Of a stretch of 16,969 bases of DNA, positions 6,483 through 13,051 are shown one piece after another. Positions within the stretch are counted from its first letter, which is position 1. Each line of letters starts with the position of its first letter. The notes beneath the pieces were generated by a model, which worked only from the letters and a program-made list of their open reading frames with translations, did no database searches and was not told the origin of the DNA. The translations under genes and the position numbers were made by a program. Location: assembly GCA_023486985.1 (NCBI GenBank), contig JAMDEM010000196.1, positions 1 through 16,969 on the forward strand. The letters run 5' to 3'. Origin of the DNA: Bacillota bacterium (GTDB taxonomy: Bacteria > Vulcanimicrobiota > JAMDEM01).

Positions 6483-7481
6483 TCATCCGAGTCTCCCGGC
6501 TAAATTTTTATAATCCGGAGCTTTTGAATAAACTTTTTGAAGCTCCCCTGCCGCCTCTTCGCCGCTTCCGGCTCTTTGAAGAGCCTGGGCAAGATAAAAT
6601 CTGCAATCCATTATAACATACGGGTCAAATTCTTCTTTTAAAGCAATAACTTTCTTTAACGCATTGGAAGATTCATAAATATCGCCTATCCCCTGCCAGG
6701 CTTTCGCCAGCATAATATGCAGCAGAATTGAAATGTTGCTTTCAGGCTGAATCTCTTTTAAACGGTCAACAATCAAAGAATAATTTCCTGTCTCCCAGAA
6801 ATAGCAGGAAAGAAAAAATAATATTGTCTGCTGATTCGGCATAACAGAGAGAAGCTGTTCCAGGATTTTTATTGCTTCTTCCCTCAGTCCAAGCTCCCTG
6901 AAAACAATTGATAGAATTAAATTAAGTCCAAGAAGGTCAGGAAAAAGAGCAAACGCTGAATTTTGCGTGACTGCAAGAGTCATCCGGAAGGATGGAAGAT
7001 ATTTTTTAAGTTTCTGCCCTAGGTTTGCCTGGCAGAGTATTGCTTTTTGAATGTACTCGGATGCTTCCTTGCATTTATCGTTTTCCAGAGAAAGACATCC
7101 CAGAAGATAATAGGCATCTGCAAGCTGGGCATCCTTTGATATTGCTTCACCGAGCCTGCCTTCTGCATCGGAGAAATTGGCCGTGAGTATATTCTGGAAG
7201 CCCTTGATTGCCGACTTTTCCGAAGCAGGCAGTGTGAGGTTCCTTAGAATCCCCATTTCAAGCCTGCTTGTTTCCTGGGATTCAAAAAACTCTATAAAGG
7301 GGAGGAACCTGCCAAAGGGAAGGTAATTTCCTTTTCGATAAAAAAGCCCTGACTGGCCCGGTATCCCTGCCGTTACAGGCGGACCCTTCATGCTTTTTTT
7401 AATCTCGCTTAATCCCCTGGCAGCAGCCTTTCCGGCAAGGGTTGCACCTTTTCCCAGCGTATCAAGAATCTCTCCTGCCAC
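6483..7481 (-). CDS. TPR-repeat protein of unknown function
   Basis: A 332-residue protein with no signal peptide or membrane segment. The N-terminus (1-45) is rich in Ala, Gly and Lys (LGKGATLAGKAAARGLSEIKKS). A spacer region follows (LPFGRFLPFIEFFESQ), then helical TPR-like units from about 90 to 325. The best are around AEGRLGEAISKDAQLADAYYLLG, AIKILEQLLSVMPNQQTILFFLS and RFYLAQALQRAGSGEEAAGEL. TPR arrays serve as protein-binding scaffolds. I cannot name the partner, but the FHA protein encoded directly downstream, in the same frame after the TGA, is the obvious candidate. The start is GTG at 7481, with an in-frame TAA a few codons upstream and GAAGG 9 nt before. It heads the TPR-FHA-dprA-topA cluster. 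Confidence 0.8.
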   Translation of the reverse strand: MAGEILDTLGKGATLAGKAAARGLSEIKKSMKGPPVTAGIPGQSGLFYRKGNYLPFGRFLPFIEFFESQETSRLEMGILRNLTLPASEKSAIKGFQNILTANFSDAEGRLGEAISKDAQLADAYYLLGCLSLENDKCKEASEYIQKAILCQANLGQKLKKYLPSFRMTLAVTQNSAFALFPDLLGLNLILSIVFRELGLREEAIKILEQLLSVMPNQQTILFFLSCYFWETGNYSLIVDRLKEIQPESNISILLHIMLAKAWQGIGDIYESSNALKKVIALKEEFDPYVIMDCRFYLAQALQRAGSGEEAAGELQKVYSKAPDYKNLAGRLG

Positions 7482-7542
7482 GGCAGCACCTTCATCCGAT
7501 TAAATTCCAAAAAATTTCAATGTTAATTATCTCACATCCTAT

Positions 7543-9030
7543 TTAAGCAGTCAACTTGAGAATTTTTTCAACAAACTCTTTGAAGCCCTTTTGATAATCC
7601 TGTTTAAAACAAGCCTTTACTGCCGCAGGCGTGGTGGCTGGGGATTTCCAGTTAGCAATCTGCTTAACTTTCTTACGCATTATATAAGCCGTTTTAACCA
7701 GAAAATTTATATCTCCCTGGGGCGTGCAGAAATAAATATAATTTTTAGGATTTCCATTCCTGTCAACCGAATGTTTAACATCAATATGAAGATGCATTTT
7801 CCCTTCTTTCACTGCTCTAAATGCAATTACAGGATTGGGATAGTGGTTGAAGTTTTTATTAAGGTGTTTTATATCTTCCTCTTTCATGCCCATCAACTGA
7901 TTTGATTCTATCATTACAACTCTTTTTTTATTATCATCCCGGAAGCAGGCGCCGCCTTTCTGCGGCTTTAGGGGGTTCTGCCCCACTATCTCCATTGTCA
8001 TTGCGTATCCCTGCTTGCCAAGCTCAAGGCTCAGAGCAAGGCTTTGCCAGTCTATCGAGCCGGCAAGATAATCCATGTCTTCAATATTATAAGAAACCAG
8101 GTCCTTAACAGTTCCCAGAATATTTTCAAACTCTTTGCTTTTCAGGTATCTTCTTGATTTATCATCATCAATATAAAATATCACATTATCCTGGGTCTTC
8201 TGCATAACCATCTGCCCGTGATTATGAAGCCTGTAATGCCTTTCATGACTTGTATCGTAGAAGGATTCTCCGTTCTTTATATCAATTCCGGGAAAGCTCT
8301 TCTGTATCATGAAAAAAACTGTTTTCCTGTTAAAGCCGAAAAAGTTATGCCGGATAAAATCATTTATTATCCTTTCAGCCGTGGGTCCATTCATTACAAG
8401 AAGCATTTTTTGCTTTTTAAGCACTTCTTCAGGATTTTTACCATGCTTTTTTGCAAGCTTTACAATGTCATAAGCCATCTGGAGCATATGCCTTGCCCCA
8501 AGGGTCAGCGGCAGAATATCTTCAGGACGGCATTCCATCTGCTTTAAAAGATTTTTTCCGGTTAATTCTGAAATCAGCTTTTTAACAGTTGCGGGATCAG
8601 ACTTGAAATCTTTTTCAATCTCGCGCTTCCTGAGATTAATTATTCTCTCTACGGGAAAATCGCTGAGTTTAAGAACATACTTTGTGCCCGCTCCCAATCT
8701 TGTGGCTTCACCGGCCGCTGCATGTTCCCAGAAGAATTCCCCCTTCAGCACGACTTCTTCTGCTTCCCTTGTATCAATTTCATTTTCATCAAGAATTGTA
8801 ATATGTTCTTTTTCAATTTCCTTTAAGCAGTCTATGTTTTCATAAGCATTAAGGCGGGCAAGGTTGTCACGCACATCTTCAACGCTCAGTTTTGAAGTAT
8901 CGCCGAAATATCGTTTTAGCTGCCATTTCAAATTTTCCAGGCTGGACTTTATGTATGTTTCAAAAGAAGCCAGAACCAATGGCGGTTCTTTACCAGTGAT
9001 TACTGATTTATTTACTCCACAAACTCTCAT
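7543..9030 (-). CDS. divergent UDPGP-family nucleotidyltransferase-like protein
   Basis: A 495-residue protein whose middle resembles the UTP-glucose-1-phosphate / UDP-N-acetylhexosamine pyrophosphorylase family (UDPGP). Visible matches: a nucleotide-loop-like AAGEATRLGAGTK at 105-117 (family form GGxGTRLGxxxPK); LLVMNGPTAERIINDF (211-225), like the MNSxxT segment; FGFNRKTVFFMIQKSFPGID (231-250), like the segment ending in Q-x-x-x-P; an LHNHG turn (268-272) where the family has GNGG; VIFYID; and GGACFRDDNKKRVVMIESNQL (359-379), like the VGxxxxxxGxxxVVEYSE segment. Several loop residues are substituted (second-loop Gly to Ala, Pro to Thr), so activity and substrate are uncertain. No other fold fits better. 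The start ATG at 9030 has only a distant AAAGG. The protein stops 61 nt before the TPR gene and is transcribed away from the radical SAM gene. Confidence 0.55.
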   Translation of the reverse strand: MRVCGVNKSVITGKEPPLVLASFETYIKSSLENLKWQLKRYFGDTSKLSVEDVRDNLARLNAYENIDCLKEIEKEHITILDENEIDTREAEEVVLKGEFFWEHAAAGEATRLGAGTKYVLKLSDFPVERIINLRKREIEKDFKSDPATVKKLISELTGKNLLKQMECRPEDILPLTLGARHMLQMAYDIVKLAKKHGKNPEEVLKKQKMLLVMNGPTAERIINDFIRHNFFGFNRKTVFFMIQKSFPGIDIKNGESFYDTSHERHYRLHNHGQMVMQKTQDNVIFYIDDDKSRRYLKSKEFENILGTVKDLVSYNIEDMDYLAGSIDWQSLALSLELGKQGYAMTMEIVGQNPLKPQKGGACFRDDNKKRVVMIESNQLMGMKEEDIKHLNKNFNHYPNPVIAFRAVKEGKMHLHIDVKHSVDRNGNPKNYIYFCTPQGDINFLVKTAYIMRKKVKQIANWKSPATTPAAVKACFKQDYQKGFKEFVEKILKLTA

Positions 9031-9103
9031 TTATAACAGTTAAACCTTTCTTTTTCACAAATATTCAGATGATTTTCTTTAAATTATCCAGCCATTCCTT
9101 CTG

Positions 9104-9140
9104 CCCCCTCACCCTTGCCTTCTCCACGGTGTGGAGAGGT
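9104..9140. repeat. C-rich dispersed repeat with hairpin, in the 9031-9388 gene-free gap
   Basis: The 358-nt gap between the two divergent genes holds little else than this repeat, a second hairpin and one promoter. The repeat starts with CCCCCTCACCCTTGCC and ends in a perfect 7-bp stem (TCTCCAC 9121-9127, loop GGT, GTGGAGA 9131-9137). This matches the CCCCTCACCC...TCTCC...GGAGAGG pattern of short palindromic intergenic repeats common in environmental proteobacterial and Nitrospirota-like genomes, as I recall them. No transposase is associated with it. Confidence 0.5.
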
Positions 9141-9152
9141 GACCGGATAAAT

Positions 9153-9171
9153 GCCCGTTCGGGGAACGAGC
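9153..9171. other. short hairpin in the divergent intergenic region
   Basis: CGTTC (9156-9160), loop GGG, GAACG (9164-9168), extended by two further pairs past one mismatch. There is no T tract on either side, so it is not a typical terminator. It follows the repeat at 9104-9140 and may be part of the same element. Confidence 0.35.
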
Positions 9172-9267
9172 ACTACATCATAATATAATTACTGCCGTTT
9201 ACCCCATTTCTCCAAAAAAGCGGGAGTAAGTCAGCAATGTCACTACGGCAAAGGGCACATATAAAAT

Positions 9268-9297
9268 TTGCCAGACAGTGATAATTATTGATATAAT
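9268..9297 (+). promoter_or_regulatory. sigma70-type extended -10 promoter for the radical SAM gene
   Basis: TTGCCA (9268-9273, five of six to TTGACA), an 18-nt spacer, and a perfect TATAAT (9292-9297) preceded by TG one base upstream (9289-9290), giving the extended -10 form. A transcript starting near 9304 would carry a leader of about 85 nt before the ATG at 9389. It is the best promoter visible in the window. Confidence 0.65.
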
Positions 9298-9388
9298 ATT
9301 GGGTAAATAAAAACCTGGCTCTACCGGCAATTTTTTTGCTTAGAAAGGCGCAATATACACAGCAATGTTAAAGGAAGGTTTGCACCAC

Positions 9389-10828
9389 ATGTTTTTGAAG
9401 CAGTATCCACTCAGGAATCCAGCTTCTTCCTTCAGAATGTGGAATGAAGACGGCATCCTGTTTGACTATAAAAATAAAAAACTTCTCACCCTTAATTCCG
9501 TGGCGGCTAAAATAATACAATTAAGCGACGGCAAGACAACCCTTGAAAACATTATCCAGGAAATAGCAGGGGAATTTAATATTGACTCATCTATAGTTAT
9601 GGCTGATACATCGGATTTTTTCCGGGAAATGATGGTAAAAGACCTTTTAAGACTTTCCGATAAAAAAGTTGAACACGGCTGGAAAGAACTCCTGGAAGCG
9701 TGGAAAAACATAGAACCGTACAGCAAGGAATCTCCCGTATCAGCCGGTGTGAATGTTTCATCAGCAAAGGGAGGAGGAGAGCTTTTAAAAAAGCTCACTC
9801 ACGACGCAGAACAACTGCTTATTCCCCTCCAGGTTATTCTGGAGCTTACATACCGCTGCAATCTTAACTGCAAGCATTGCTACATTGAAAACAAAATCCC
9901 CAATGATTTGTTAAAGAAAGAATATTTTAAACTATTAGATGAGCTGGCTGAAATGGGAACCCTGGAAATTGTCTTTACCGGCGGGGAACCTTTTCTAAGA
10001 AAAGATTTTTTTCATATCCTGGAATATGCAAGACTGCTTGGCTTTTCATGCATAATAAAGACCAGCGGCACATTAATCACTGAAGAAAACATTGAAACTC
10101 TGGCAGAGCTTTTTCCCCACGAAGTGCATGTAAGCCTTTACAGCATGAATCCAGAAGAACATGATTTCATAACAAACACACCGGGCTCATTTAAAAAAAG
10201 CAAACGAATAATTGAGCTTCTTGCTAAAAGAGGAATTCAGGTAAAAATATCCTCTGCCCTTATGAAAAATACATTCCACTCGGCTCCCCTGCTTCTTGAT
10301 TTTGCCGGGAAGGTTGGAGCAAGAATAATCTTTGACCTTATTCTTGTGCCCGGCAGGGAAGGAAGCAGCACTCCTCTTCAGCTTGCAGCAGGCGACGCCG
10401 AACTGAAAGAAATTTTTTCCAACCCGGAGCTTACATCAATCATAATGGGAGATGACCGCTATACCTCAGGAAACCTTGAGCTTAAAACTTCCTGGGACAC
10501 TGGAGACTATATGTGCGGCGCCGGAGTTGTGGTTGCCGCCGTATCCCCCGAAGGAAATGTAAGCCCCTGCACGGGAATGGGACTCAAACTTGGAAACATA
10601 AAAGAAACTTCCTTTAAAAAGATCTGGCACGACTCTGAAAATATAAAAATGCTCCGGGGCATAAAAAACATTGAGCTTAAAACCTGTATGAAATGCTTCA
10701 AGAAAGAATTCTGCACAAGATGCCCGGGCATTGCCCTCCAGGAAAAAGGAAGTCTTACTGAAATTTCTCCTTCTTCATGTTTAATAGCAGGATATGCGAT
10801 AAGAAAAGCCGGCGATCAGAAGAGATGA
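9389..10828 (+). CDS. PqqD-radical SAM-SPASM fusion, peptide-modifying type
   Basis: Radical SAM enzyme of 479 residues with three parts. Residues about 5-92 form a PqqD/RRE-like domain (GILFDYKNKKLLTLNSVAAKI...), which in RiPP pathways grips the precursor leader. Residues about 146-350 are the radical SAM core with CNLNCKHC (C157, C161, C164 bind the 4Fe-4S cluster) and TGGEP. Residues about 376-464 are a SPASM domain with seven Cys (C376, C394, C433, C436, C442, C445, C464) for auxiliary clusters. The layout suggests modification of a ribosomal peptide, as for PqqE-type enzymes, but no precursor gene is recognisable. I chose ATG 9389 because AAGGAAGG lies 10 nt upstream. ATG 9365 has no SD at useful distance. 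It is the only plus-strand gene and ends one base before the converging TPR gene, with no clear terminator between. Confidence 0.88.
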   Translation: MFLKQYPLRNPASSFRMWNEDGILFDYKNKKLLTLNSVAAKIIQLSDGKTTLENIIQEIAGEFNIDSSIVMADTSDFFREMMVKDLLRLSDKKVEHGWKELLEAWKNIEPYSKESPVSAGVNVSSAKGGGELLKKLTHDAEQLLIPLQVILELTYRCNLNCKHCYIENKIPNDLLKKEYFKLLDELAEMGTLEIVFTGGEPFLRKDFFHILEYARLLGFSCIIKTSGTLITEENIETLAELFPHEVHVSLYSMNPEEHDFITNTPGSFKKSKRIIELLAKRGIQVKISSALMKNTFHSAPLLLDFAGKVGARIIFDLILVPGREGSSTPLQLAAGDAELKEIFSNPELTSIIMGDDRYTSGNLELKTSWDTGDYMCGAGVVVAAVSPEGNVSPCTGMGLKLGNIKETSFKKIWHDSENIKMLRGIKNIELKTCMKCFKKEFCTRCPGIALQEKGSLTEISPSSCLIAGYAIRKAGDQKR

Positions 10829-10829
10829 G

Positions 10830-11525
10830 TCATGAGTTTTTTTTGCTCTGAATTTCCCTTATGCGGTCTTCGTATTTTTTCGATTCTTCTTTTTGCCCCA
10901 GCCTCTTATACAGTTCCTCCAGATTTTTTAAAATACTTAATAAAACCCGGCTATCCAATCCATTAGCTTTTTCTTCTATAGTAAGTGCCTTCTTGAAAAA
11001 CGGTTCGGCTTCAGTATATTTTTCTTCACAAAAATACACAACTCCAAGATTATTAAAGAGAACGGCTAATCCCGCCTGATCCGGGTCATGAGCTTTTTCA
11101 AAAATTGCCAAAGATCTTTTATAAAAATCCTCTGCGGCGGAATATTCCTTCTGAGCGCTATAAAGATTAGCCAGGTCGTTTAAAACCTGTGCCGCATCAA
11201 GACTTTCCGGTCCATGTGCTTTTTCGCGTATAGCAAGTGCCCGCTTGAATAAAGGCTCTGCCTCCGGGTACTCCTTCTGCATCCTGTAGACTTCACCAAG
11301 ATTTCTTAAAGATAATGCAACATTAAGATGCTCGGGTCCATATGCCTTTTCTGCCACTGCGAGTGATTCTTTAGCTGCCGCTTCAGCGTTCCGGTAGTCG
11401 CCAGCCTGATAATACCCCTCAAACTTATTATTTAACCATTTCCAGTAATTTTCCTGAGCAGAAACAGCAACAGTAAAAAATGCCAAAAATGTCATCATTA
11501 AGATAATTTTTCCCGCTATCTTCAT
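10830..11525 (-). CDS. exported TPR protein, kinesin-light-chain type repeats
   Basis: A 231-residue protein with a Sec signal peptide (MKIAGKIILMMTFLAFFTVAVSA, cut probably after A23 before QENYW) and then about four 42-residue tetratricopeptide repeats. The unit is typified by NVALSLRNLGEVYRMQKEYP followed by EAEPLFKRALAIREKAHGPE, and ends in a charged helix (EESKKYEDRIREIQSKKNS). These long TPR units match the kinesin-light-chain/TPR_10-12 style and act as binding scaffolds. No enzyme domain is seen. Start: ATG 11525, with AGGGG 9 nt upstream, gives a clean signal peptide. GTG at 11549 would add eight charged residues. It follows the GH5 gene by about 75 nt on the same strand and could be cotranscribed. 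No lipobox Cys, so it is probably periplasmic or secreted. Confidence 0.85.
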   Translation of the reverse strand: MKIAGKIILMMTFLAFFTVAVSAQENYWKWLNNKFEGYYQAGDYRNAEAAAKESLAVAEKAYGPEHLNVALSLRNLGEVYRMQKEYPEAEPLFKRALAIREKAHGPESLDAAQVLNDLANLYSAQKEYSAAEDFYKRSLAIFEKAHDPDQAGLAVLFNNLGVVYFCEEKYTEAEPFFKKALTIEEKANGLDSRVLLSILKNLEELYKRLGQKEESKKYEDRIREIQSKKNS

Positions 11526-11600
11526 TACCTCAGTCCCCTTCTTAAGCACATTAATTCAACTATGAATTGAAACACTGCAGCTCTAAATTTTTTTCTGAAA

Positions 11601-12893
11601 TCAAAATCCTTCCTGCAGGGCACGTACCAGTTCCATATTCACCGGGCCGTTGCCGGTTTCACCGTCGAGCGGTTGGGCATCCCTCTGATAAGCCCAGTAA
11701 GACCATGAAATGTCAGTTATGCCGTTTACGCTCTTTTTCATGTAATCAAGCATTTTCCTGGTTTGCTCAGCTTTAACCTTATGTCCCTTTTCCATGATAC
11801 AGTGAAACTCGCCTATCCATAAGGGAACATTCGCTGCTTTGGCTTTGCTCAAGTCCTGCATCAACATTTTCTTTCCTGACTTCATGGGCCTTCCCTTGGC
11901 ATCCACACCGTCTTTGTCCCATGAAGCCGGGTACATATGAGCTTCTAAAACACCTTTCTTTTGAAAAAGGGGATCCCTTAAAATATATGAAATATCAAGA
12001 TGCCTGCTGGAAAGACTTTTTTCATAAATTAAAAGCATATTGGAATTAACCTTTGAAATAGCGTTGCCTGCTTTAATATAAAGGTCTTCAAGTTCTTTTC
12101 CATTATTTTGATACGGCTCATTAATAATATCCGCGCCAACAACATTAGGATACGCGGCATAGCGTTTTGCCACATGAACCCACATTTTAATAAAGCGATC
12201 CTGTATTTTCCCGCCATTCACTATGCGTTCATTTTTGAAAAATTCCCTGCTTGCCGCCGTCTGGCCATCTAATCCGTCCGAGAGAGTTTTTTGCCTTTTC
12301 TTTCCGGTAACTGGATTTGTGGCAAACCATTCAGGAGGATAAAGCCATACAGGCCAGCCGTTACCATGAATTCTCCTGCCGATGCTCCTTTTGATTGTAA
12401 GAAAATTCGGCGACCACACCCATTGATGCATGCTGAATACCACTGCAATATTTCGTTTTGCACACTCCTGGACAATGTGATCAACAGCTTTCAGGTATTC
12501 TTCGTTGTATGGTCCTCCGGGTTCATTTTCAATATTAGCCCAGCAGATGGGAACCCTAACCATGTTAAATCCCCATTCTGCAATATTATCATAAACGCTG
12601 TCAGGCGGTATTCCATAACAGCCGTATCTGTGGCCCCATTTGGGATCAGTGCATTTTCCGTTTACCCATGGATAACCCGCACCCCACTCCATGCCTGAAA
12701 CATTGACGCCGCGAAAAATAACTTCTTCCCCCCGGCTGTCAATAATTTTCATTCCTTCCCGGTGAAGAGGTCCGGCAATTCTTTTTGCCTTATGCCCTTC
12801 TTTGCTTAACACCTGCCGCGCAGGAACTATAGCCAGCAAAATAAAAACAAGGGAAAATATCATAAAACCTTTCAGAAAAAAACTTTTTATCAT
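11601..12893 (-). CDS. exported glycoside hydrolase family 5 (cellulase-like) enzyme
   Basis: GH5 enzymes cleave beta-linked glucans or mannans by a retaining mechanism. The 430-residue protein starts with a signal peptide (MIKSFFLKGFMIFSLVFILL, then AIVPARQVLS), followed by a single TIM-barrel domain. Seen in it: RGVNVSG (61-67), MVRVPICW (111-118), SMHQW with H156, the acid/base E259 in ADIINEPY, H320 in EAHMYP, and the nucleophile E362 in LWIGEFHC. SWSYWAYQ near the end gives the usual barrel-closing Trp. There is no carbohydrate-binding module. Substrate cannot be read from sequence. Start: ATG 12893 with GGAG 8 nt upstream; a longer frame to 12947 would bury the signal peptide. It lies 158 nt after pdhC, so it may have its own promoter, though I see no clear one. 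Confidence 0.93.
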   Translation of the reverse strand: MIKSFFLKGFMIFSLVFILLAIVPARQVLSKEGHKAKRIAGPLHREGMKIIDSRGEEVIFRGVNVSGMEWGAGYPWVNGKCTDPKWGHRYGCYGIPPDSVYDNIAEWGFNMVRVPICWANIENEPGGPYNEEYLKAVDHIVQECAKRNIAVVFSMHQWVWSPNFLTIKRSIGRRIHGNGWPVWLYPPEWFATNPVTGKKRQKTLSDGLDGQTAASREFFKNERIVNGGKIQDRFIKMWVHVAKRYAAYPNVVGADIINEPYQNNGKELEDLYIKAGNAISKVNSNMLLIYEKSLSSRHLDISYILRDPLFQKKGVLEAHMYPASWDKDGVDAKGRPMKSGKKMLMQDLSKAKAANVPLWIGEFHCIMEKGHKVKAEQTRKMLDYMKKSVNGITDISWSYWAYQRDAQPLDGETGNGPVNMELVRALQEGF

Positions 12894-12903
12894 AATAGAC
12901 TCT

Positions 12904-12962
12904 CCTTTATTTTGCAAGCGTAGAGAAGCAATCCCGAATCCCCCCAACCCCCTTTATTTTGC
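12904..12962. repeat. 12-bp direct repeat upstream of the GH5 gene
   Basis: CCTTTATTTTGC occurs exactly at 12904-12915 and again at 12951-12962, 47 bases apart start to start, and similarity continues loosely for about nine more bases. The copy nearer the gene contributes to its SD (AAAGGAG on the minus strand). The other copy merges with the C-rich repeat at 12936-12957. Could be chance, a partial tandem duplication, or paired operator half-sites. Confidence 0.4.
12936..12957. repeat. C-rich dispersed-repeat remnant upstream of the GH5 gene
   Basis: GAATCCCCCCAACCCCCTTT resembles the sequence at 2893-2922 read on the other strand (GAATCCCCCTAATCCCTC). It lies in the 158-nt gap between pdhC and the GH5 gene. 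Likely a degenerate member of the same repeat group. Confidence 0.4.
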
Positions 12963-13022
12963 GATCGAAGACCCCGCAGCTTTGCTTATTAAATGGGGCC
13001 GAAGAGGCGATTGGTTAAGAGA

Positions 13023-13045
13023 TATTTTTCAGGGCAGGAAAAATA
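13023..13045 (-). other. AT-rich hairpin just after pdhC
   Basis: TATTTTTC (13023-13030) and GAAAAATA (13038-13045) form a perfect 8-bp stem with a 7-nt loop, 6 nt past the pdhC stop. It may protect or end the pdh transcript, but the stem is AT-rich and the T run lies inside the stem, so it is not a standard Rho-independent terminator. Confidence 0.4.
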
Positions 13046-13051
13046 CTCGCA

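Noticed and set aside
9069..9188. 39-residue plus-strand ORF upstream of the radical SAM gene, considered as a precursor peptide
   Set aside because: It runs through the C-rich repeat and hairpins, has no SD, and its peptide has no leader/core character. Its frame looks accidental.
9237..9281. 14-codon ORF (MSLRQRAHIKFARQ) with GGGAG upstream, considered as a mini precursor
   Set aside because: It overlaps the -35 region of the predicted promoter, so it would not be in the main transcript, and it is too short to judge.
10820..10852. Bidirectional terminator between the convergent radical SAM and TPR genes
   Set aside because: There is a T8 tract, but the nearby ATGAGTCAT palindrome leaves no room for a loop, so no stable hairpin precedes the tract.
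11555..11572. AATTCA/TGAATT inverted repeat between the GH5 and TPR genes as a terminator
   Set aside because: Only a 6-bp AT-rich stem without a T tract; too weak to call.
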